The notes under the pieces are model-generated. The model did not search any database. It saw nothing but the letters and a program-made list of their open reading frames with translations, and was not told where the DNA came from. 64,000 nucleotides of DNA. It comes from CAZEPJ01 sp964514105 (GTDB lineage: Bacteria > Desulfobacterota > Desulfocorpusculales > Desulfocorpusculum). The stretch's first letter is position 1, and every line of letters starts with the position of its first letter. Location: contig CAZEPJ010000001.1 of the NCBI GenBank assembly GCA_964514105.1, positions 124,001 to 188,000 on the forward strand, read 5' to 3'. The translations under genes and the position numbers were made by a program. Shown piece by piece: positions 58,837 through 64,000 of the stretch.

Positions 58837-61563
58837 ATGACCCGACCCGATCCCATGGGAAGGCCGCTGGAGGCGGCCTCCACTGCTGAGATCCCCCCGC
58901 AGGATGGTGGCCCTCGCCATGGCGCCCGGCCCCAGGACGGTGCCCATGGGCCGGACGACCGCCCGCCGCTGTATTCATCGACCATGGAGGGTCGCTACGG
59001 GTGGTTGCTGCGCCTGACCTTCCGGCTGCTCTTCTCCCGGGTGCGGCCCGTCCCCGAGCAGGTGCACCGCGTGAGGGAGCTGGCCCGGGAAGGGACCGTG
59101 GTCTATGTCCTGCGGAGCCGCTCGGACCTGGAGAGCCTCCTGTACCATTATCAGTGCGCTCGCAATGGTTTGCCCCTTCCCGTGTTCGCATCGGACGGAT
59201 TCATGACGCCGTTTCAGTCCCTGGGATTCCTGTGGAGGCGTGTGAAGGCCCGCTTCTCAGCGGCCTGGCGGGACAGGGGCCTGAGGGACCCGTACAGGAG
59301 CGGCTTCCTCCAGCACCTGGTGCGGAACGGCTCCTCCGTGATCCTGTACCTGGAGGACATGGAGGCCTTCACCAGGCGGTTTCTCAAGCTGGGCCGCGAC
59401 CCCTTCGTCCAGATCCTGGAGGTCCAGGCCGGGCAGGAGCGGCCCATCTTCATGGTGCCCCAGATGATCATCTGGGACCGCGCCAGGGAGAGATGGACCC
59501 CGCGGCTGGACGAGGTCCTCCTCGGGCAGCGGGCCCATCCCTCGGACGTGCGGGTGCTCTTCAATTTCCTGCGCTTCTTCAGCAAGGAATCCAAGATCTT
59601 CCAGGCTGAACCCCTGGCCCTGCCTGGATTCCTGGCGGCCCATGCGGGATCGCCGCCCCAGGAGGTGGCTCTGGCCCTCCGGGAGGAGCTCTTGGAGCGG
59701 TTGAGCCGGGAGCGCAGGCTGGTGACGGGCCCCGTGGTTCGCTCCAGGCAGGAGATCATGGAGCGGGTGCTGTTCGACGAGCGCGTCCAGCAGGCCATGG
59801 CGCGCCGGGTCAAGCGGGGGGGGAAGTCCGAGGAGGCGGTGCGCAGGGAGGCATACGAGCTGCTGCGGGAGATCGCCACGGACTTCCACCCGGGGTTCCT
59901 CCGACTCTGGGAGAAGATCCTCACCTGGGCCTTCCGGCACCTCTTCGAGGGGCTGGAGGTGGACAAGGCCGGGCTGGAACGGGTGCGGGAGGCCGGTCGG
60001 TCGGCCAATCTGGTCATTGTCCCGTGCCACAAGAGCCACATGGACTACCTGCTGCTGGCCTACATCTTCTACCGCGACTTCCTCTTTCCCCCCTTCACCG
60101 CCGCCGGCCTGAACCTGGCGTTCTGGCCCATGGGGTACCTGTTTCGCAAGAGCGGGGCGTTCTTCATCCGGCGGGACTTCCGCGGCTCCATCCTCTATCC
60201 GGCCATCTTCAGCCGGTACCTGCACGTCCTTCTGGCCGAGGGGTACCCCCTGGAGTTCTTCATCGAAGGGGGGCGGAGCCGCTCGGGCAAGCTGATCCTC
60301 CCCAAGCTGGGGCTCCTCTCCCTGCTCATCGACGGGTACCGGGCCGGCGCATGCAAGGACATCGCCTTCGTGCCGGTGGCCATCGCGTACGAGCGGGTCA
60401 TGGAGGAAGGGGCCTACCTCCGGGAAGTGGAGGGGGGCGAGAAGCGCAAGGAGAGCTTCTGGGAGATCCTCCGGAGCGGCGATGTCATACGCAGGCGGTA
60501 CGGGAAGATCTGGGTGACCTTCGACGAGCCCGTCTCTCTCCGGGCGTTTCTGGGCCGGACCCTCGAGAACCCGCACCCCCCCGTCCGGTACACCCGCCAG
60601 AACATCGCGGACTATCTGGGCTACGAACTGGCCCATCGGATCAACGCGGTCATGACGGTCGTGCCCACGGCCCTGGCCGCCGCGGCCATTCTGTCGGCCT
60701 CCCCGCGGGGATTCTCGTACCGGGAGATCCTCCGCCTGACCCGGGACTTCTACGGCGTGCTCCGGGACGAAGGGGCCCGCCTGTCCGGCTCGCTGGCCAA
60801 CGGGGACCAACTCCCGGCCGTCTTGCGGGACACCCTGGACGGGTTCCAGAAGGAGGGACTGGTGAGCCGGGTCCCCGTGGGGCAGGAGACCCCTGCGGGG
60901 GAGGATGAGGAAGACCTGCTGTACAACATCCAGGATCGGGACCGCAGGCAACTGGACTACTACAAGAACAGCATCCTCCACTATTTTCTCCCCTGCGCCT
61001 TCGTGTCGGCGTCTCTCCTGTCGGCCGATCGGCCCGTGGTGGGGCTGGACCGGGTCATGCAGGACACCGCGTTCCTGCGCGACTTCTTCCAGCAGGAGTT
61101 CGTGTTCCTGCCTGGGGAGGACCTGGAATCCCGGATCCGGGAGACTCTGAAGGGCATGGTGAGCAGGGGCCTGATCTGGGAGGCGTCGGACGGGTTCTCC
61201 GTGCCCACCGGGCGAAGGCCGGATTTGCTGGGTTTCGCCCGCATGATCCAGAGCTACTTCGAGTCATACTACGTGGTGGGCTCCACCCTCAAGCATATCT
61301 CCCAGCGGCGCCTGTCCCACAGGGTCTTTCTGTGGCGGGTACGGTTCACGGGCCACCGGCTCCTCCAGACCCGGAAGATCCAGCTCCCCGAGTCGCTCTC
61401 CCAGGTGAACTACGCCAACGCCATCGACCACCTCATCCGGGAGAGGATCATCCAGAGGCAGGTGGACAAGGCCATCCGGGAGGAGACCTACTACAGCCTG
61501 AGCCGGGAGCGGCGGGAGATCCACTGGGGGAAGCTCAAGCGGTTCCTGCGGGTCTACGGCTGA
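58837..61563 (+). CDS. plsB: glycerol-3-phosphate acyltransferase
   Basis: Acylates glycerol-3-phosphate at sn-1, the first step of phospholipid synthesis, at the inner membrane. 908 residues, longer than enteric PlsB (about 800) by an N-terminal Pro/Gly-rich stretch of about 50 residues. The acyltransferase motifs are His398-x4-Asp403 in CHKSHMDYLL, the substrate loop FFIRRDF and block III FFIEGGRSRSGK. ATG 58837 lacks a strong site; internal ATGs at residues 7 and 50 are possible. TATAAG at 58786 may be its -10. It is monocistronic and overlaps the convergent methyltransferase gene by 10 bp. Confidence 0.92.
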   Translation: MTRPDPMGRPLEAASTAEIPPQDGGPRHGARPQDGAHGPDDRPPLYSSTMEGRYGWLLRLTFRLLFSRVRPVPEQVHRVRELAREGTVVYVLRSRSDLESLLYHYQCARNGLPLPVFASDGFMTPFQSLGFLWRRVKARFSAAWRDRGLRDPYRSGFLQHLVRNGSSVILYLEDMEAFTRRFLKLGRDPFVQILEVQAGQERPIFMVPQMIIWDRARERWTPRLDEVLLGQRAHPSDVRVLFNFLRFFSKESKIFQAEPLALPGFLAAHAGSPPQEVALALREELLERLSRERRLVTGPVVRSRQEIMERVLFDERVQQAMARRVKRGGKSEEAVRREAYELLREIATDFHPGFLRLWEKILTWAFRHLFEGLEVDKAGLERVREAGRSANLVIVPCHKSHMDYLLLAYIFYRDFLFPPFTAAGLNLAFWPMGYLFRKSGAFFIRRDFRGSILYPAIFSRYLHVLLAEGYPLEFFIEGGRSRSGKLILPKLGLLSLLIDGYRAGACKDIAFVPVAIAYERVMEEGAYLREVEGGEKRKESFWEILRSGDVIRRRYGKIWVTFDEPVSLRAFLGRTLENPHPPVRYTRQNIADYLGYELAHRINAVMTVVPTALAAAAILSASPRGFSYREILRLTRDFYGVLRDEGARLSGSLANGDQLPAVLRDTLDGFQKEGLVSRVPVGQETPAGEDEEDLLYNIQDRDRRQLDYYKNSILHYFLPCAFVSASLLSADRPVVGLDRVMQDTAFLRDFFQQEFVFLPGEDLESRIRETLKGMVSRGLIWEASDGFSVPTGRRPDLLGFARMIQSYFESYYVVGSTLKHISQRRLSHRVFLWRVRFTGHRLLQTRKIQLPESLSQVNYANAIDHLIRERIIQRQVDKAIREETYYSLSRERREIHWGKLKRFLRVYG

Positions 61564-62489
61564 ACCCCCAAGGGGGCGGGTCCCTGCTCGCGCCGGAAGA
61601 GGAGGGCCGCCCACCAGGCCTCGATTTCTGCGCCGAGGGGGGAGAACGCAGGGGTCAGGAGCGCCTCGACCTCCCGGGCCCGCCGGTGGGGAATGCCGCC
61701 GAGGATGAGCCGCCCCCCGGGGGCCACGCAGTGGGCGAGGGCCGCCGCCCGGCGGCCCGCGGCCCGGGGAGGGAGATGGGCCGTCACGAGGGGATGGCAT
61801 CCGCCCTGGCGGGCCAAGTCCAGGCAGCGCACCTTGATGCGTCCCACAAGCCCGTTGCGCCTGACGTTGCGCCGGGCCGTGGTCACCGCATGGGGGGAGC
61901 GATCCAGGGCCAGGACCCGCGGCACACCCCAGAGGGCCGCGGACAGGGCCAGGATGCCGCTGCCGGTCTCCACGTCCAGGGCGCGCGGGGGGGGGCCCTG
62001 GGTCAGGACCCCCTCCAGCAGCCGCAGGGCGCACCGCGTGGCCGGATGGATGCCCGACCCCCGGGCCCTGCCCAACTCCAGCTCGAGCAGCCGCTGACCC
62101 TGGGCCGGTTCCACCCGTTGGCCGGGGGGAGCGACCCAGAGGCCCGGGGTGGCGAGAAACGGGCGGAAGAAGCGCTTCTCGCCCTTGGGCACGGGCCGGG
62201 GCGGCGGGGCCTTCTCCCAGTGCAGAAAAGGGGCGCCGGGATGGCAGAAATGGGGCGCCAGGCGGCGGCAGGCGTCCCGGAGGCGGGCCAGGGCCCGGGG
62301 CCCCAAGCGCTTCACCGGGGCCCATACCTCCAGACACCACATGCCGGGGCCCGCCTCCCGGATCACGATTCCCCGCCCCGCCAGCTCCACCAGGACGGGC
62401 GTGAGCAGGTGGGCCGCCTGGGTGGATGCGACGACCCGGACGGACACCCCGGGGAGCGGGGCATCGGGTGGTAATTTGGGCGCGGCCAT
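61554..62489 (-). CDS. PrmA-like (ribosomal protein L11) methyltransferase, divergent
   Basis: 311 residues. The C-terminal half has the PrmA order: SGIHPATRCALRLLE (the GTGxHxTT-like segment), motif I LDVETGSGILALSAALWG, LALDRSPHAVTTARRNVRRNG, and GRLILGGI. The usual catalytic NxL-type loop (VANILA) is replaced by VTAHLPP, and motif I has E for G. It may therefore methylate another protein or be less active. ATG 62489 is preferred over a longer frame to 62603; there is no strong ribosome site. It lies between two unrelated plus-strand genes. Confidence 0.75.
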   Translation of the reverse strand: MAAPKLPPDAPLPGVSVRVVASTQAAHLLTPVLVELAGRGIVIREAGPGMWCLEVWAPVKRLGPRALARLRDACRRLAPHFCHPGAPFLHWEKAPPPRPVPKGEKRFFRPFLATPGLWVAPPGQRVEPAQGQRLLELELGRARGSGIHPATRCALRLLEGVLTQGPPPRALDVETGSGILALSAALWGVPRVLALDRSPHAVTTARRNVRRNGLVGRIKVRCLDLARQGGCHPLVTAHLPPRAAGRRAAALAHCVAPGGRLILGGIPHRRAREVEALLTPAFSPLGAEIEAWWAALLFRREQGPAPLGVQP

Positions 62490-62641
62490 GGGACCGTACA
62501 CTACCGTTGGGGCCGAGCCGTGTAAAGGGGCCGCGGGGTTTGGCCCCGTGGCGCCCCACCGGGCGCTGGGCGTGTCCCCGTGACGGGATTTCTGTTGGGG
62601 CATCGTTATGGCCGTCGCTGCGCCGGGGCCATGGCCGGCCG

Positions 62642-62688
62642 CACGTCACGAATCACCCACGCGAACCACGGGCACGGCCCACGAAACG
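62642..62688. repeat. degenerate CACGAATCACC-type intergenic words
   Basis: CACGTCACGAATCACCCACG, CGAACCACGGGCACGG and CCCACGAAACG in tandem just before the ribosome site of the second cysteine desulfurase. Confidence 0.4.
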
Positions 62689-62698
62689 GGAGGACGCC

Positions 62699-63871
62699 AT
62701 GATCTATCTGGATTACAACGCCACAACCCCTCTGGATCCGGCCGTGGCCGAGGCCATCACCGCCTTTCTGGAGCAGTACGGCAACCCCAGCAGCCAGCAT
62801 GCCCTGGGGCAGCGGGCGAGGGAGGCGGTGGACGGGGCCCGCGCCCAGGTGGCGCAGCTGGTGGGGTGCGCGGCCTCCGAGGTCGTCTTCACCAGCGGGG
62901 GGAGCGAGTCCAACAACGCGGTCATCAAGGGCGTGGCTGCGGCGTACGAAGGACGGGGTCGGCACATGATCGCCTCCCAGGTGGAGCACCCGGCCGTGCT
63001 GGAGCCGCTGCGCTACCTGGAGAGCCGGGGCGTGGCCGTGACCTACCTGCCCGTTGACGGCACCGGACGGGTGGACCCCGGGGAGGTGCGCCGGGCCCTG
63101 CGCCCCGAGACGGTCCTCATCTCGGTCATGCATGCCAACAACGAGGTGGGCAGCCTGCAGCCCATCGCAGAGATCGGCCGCGTGGCCCGGGAGGCGGGCG
63201 TCCTGTTTCACACGGACGCCGCCCAGTCCGTGGGGAAGGTCCCCGTGGACGCCAAGGAGATGGGCGTGGACTTCCTCACCGTGGCGGGCCACAAGCTTTA
63301 TGCCCCCAAGGGGATCGGGGCCCTGTACGTCCGGGACGGGATCTCCCTGGTCCCCCTGGTCCACGGGGCGGGTCAGGAGCGGGGGCGGCGGGCGGGCACC
63401 GAGAGCACCATCCTCATCGTGGCCCTGGGGGAGGCCTGCCGCGCCGCCCGGGAGGCCCTCCGGGAGGAGGGCCCCCGGATCCGCGGCCTGAGGGACCGCC
63501 TCCATGGCGGCCTGGAGGCCCTCGTGCCGGGTTTGACCCTCAACGGCCCCGTGGAGGAGCGCCTCCCCAACACCCTCAACGTAGCCTTTCCCGGGATCCT
63601 GGGCGCGGACCTGCTGGCCCAGTTGCCCGAGGTGTGCGCGTCCACGGGGTCCGCCTGCCACGAGGGCTCCCGCCACGTCTCGCCGGTGCTCCGGGCCATG
63701 GGGGTGCCGGAGGAAACGGCCCTGGGAGCGGTGCGCTTCAGCCTGGGCCGGTGGACCAGCGGGGAGGAGGTGGATCAGGTGGTGGAGGCCGTGGCCCGCT
63801 GGGCCCACACCCGGCGAAAGGGCCGCGGCCTCATGGCGCGGCTCAAGGGGCTTCTGGGTCGAGGATCGTGA
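62699..63871 (+). CDS. cysteine desulfurase, second paralog (IscS/NifS-like)
   Basis: 390 residues. MIYLDYNATTPLDPAV at the start, PLP Lys199 in VAGHKLYAPKG, and the catalytic Cys320 in CASTGSACHEGSRHVSPV. The ACHEG loop differs from the SACTSG loop of the NifS at 39.6 kb, so the two belong to different subgroups and probably feed different acceptors. One possible job is selenium or thiolation chemistry, given the selenoprotein in this window, but nothing here proves it. GGGAGG is 5 bases before ATG 62699. The 3' end overlaps the convergent partial gene by 29 bp. Confidence 0.92.
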   Translation: MIYLDYNATTPLDPAVAEAITAFLEQYGNPSSQHALGQRAREAVDGARAQVAQLVGCAASEVVFTSGGSESNNAVIKGVAAAYEGRGRHMIASQVEHPAVLEPLRYLESRGVAVTYLPVDGTGRVDPGEVRRALRPETVLISVMHANNEVGSLQPIAEIGRVAREAGVLFHTDAAQSVGKVPVDAKEMGVDFLTVAGHKLYAPKGIGALYVRDGISLVPLVHGAGQERGRRAGTESTILIVALGEACRAAREALREEGPRIRGLRDRLHGGLEALVPGLTLNGPVEERLPNTLNVAFPGILGADLLAQLPEVCASTGSACHEGSRHVSPVLRAMGVPEETALGAVRFSLGRWTSGEEVDQVVEAVARWAHTRRKGRGLMARLKGLLGRGS

Positions 63872-64000
63872 ACGGCTCGTCGCTGACGTCCGTGCCCAGG
63901 CGCCGGCCCTCGCCGTCCAGGAGGACCAGCTTGATGCGGCAGCCGCCGCCCGAGGAGACCCCGGGGAGCTGAACGCCCCACGGGGAACCGGGGGCAGGGA
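63843..64000 (-). CDS. C-terminal end of a beta-sandwich (Ig/fibronectin-like) protein, partial
   Basis: The frame is open to the right edge. The visible 51 residues read GVQLPGVSSGGGCRIKLVLL, then a turn, then VSDEPFTI and the stop (TGA 63845-63843). This is the typical last strand pattern of surface or secreted Ig-like repeat domains (CRIKVVL..SDEPFTI). A secreted substrate of the type II system is conceivable. The product cannot be named from this fragment. Confidence 0.6.
   Translation of the reverse strand, partial: PAPGSPWGVQLPGVSSGGGCRIKLVLLDGEGRRLGTDVSDEPFTILDPEAP

Noticed and set aside
1..64000. CRISPR arrays, insertion sequences, tRNA or rRNA genes
   Set aside because: I looked for regularly spaced repeats, transposase motifs, cloverleaf patterns and rRNA cores in the gaps and saw none; a tRNAscan or ISfinder run would be decisive.

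Overview
The window is a GC-rich (by eye close to 70 %), densely coded bacterial chromosome segment. It holds no rRNA, tRNA, phage genes, intact insertion sequence or CRISPR array that I can see. The gene set (modular NifU, a 4-hydroxybenzoyl-CoA-reductase-like enzyme, a TRAP transporter, NosL proteins, type II secretion genes, a short archaeal-type LeuC and a selenocysteine-containing rhodanese) suggests a Deltaproteobacteria/Desulfobacterota-like or related anaerobic lineage. This is inference from gene families, not a placement.

Layout. 1-7.0 kb: end of a glycosyltransferase, glycogen branching enzyme, a methyltransferase and an unusual two-domain penicillin-binding protein. 7.3-15.7 kb: a complete branched-chain amino-acid operon, leuB-leuA-leuC-leuD-ilvB-ilvN-ilvC. 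It is headed by a promoter, a 34-codon leader peptide rich in Leu/Val/Ile codons and two tandem terminators, which together form a classical attenuator. 15.8-24.4 kb: a lone receiver protein, a metallo-hydrolase coupled to a transporter, RNase Z, a TVP38-type membrane protein coupled to a disulfide oxidoreductase, exported MsrB and an amidohydrolase. 24.6-31.6 kb: the selenoprotein rhodanese, a 1157-residue Lon-like protease, a second transporter, small proteins and a phosphodiester glycosidase. 31.7-43.0 kb: TRAP transporter dctPQM, a three-subunit molybdenum hydroxylase with the extra 4Fe-4S loop of 4-hydroxybenzoyl-CoA reductase, NifU and NifS, a glycerophosphodiesterase and an acyl-CoA dehydrogenase.

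43.1-58.7 kb: a type II secretion locus (gspC, gspA, gspB-like; then gspD, gspE, a TPR protein and a GGDEF protein). It is split by an opposite-strand block of about 5.7 kb. That block carries two NosL proteins, an ABC transporter, an SCO-like protein missing one copper-ligand cysteine, a truncated gene and a degraded haem-binding histidine kinase. An AT-rich islet of about 100 bp with complete expression signals lies at one junction. 58.8-64 kb: PlsB, a divergent PrmA-like methyltransferase, a second cysteine desulfurase and the end of an unidentified gene.

How they fit together: the leu/ilv operon makes leucine, valine and isoleucine under attenuation. The TRAP system may feed a substrate to the Mo enzyme, whose Fe-S clusters the adjacent nifU-nifS pair could supply. 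The NosL/ABC/SCO block looks like copper handling or delivery outside the cytoplasm, without a nosZ in view. The most informative findings are the selenoprotein with a clean bSECIS hairpin, the complete leu/ilv attenuator, the HcrB-type iron-sulfur loop, and the interrupted gsp locus with decayed genes at its junction.
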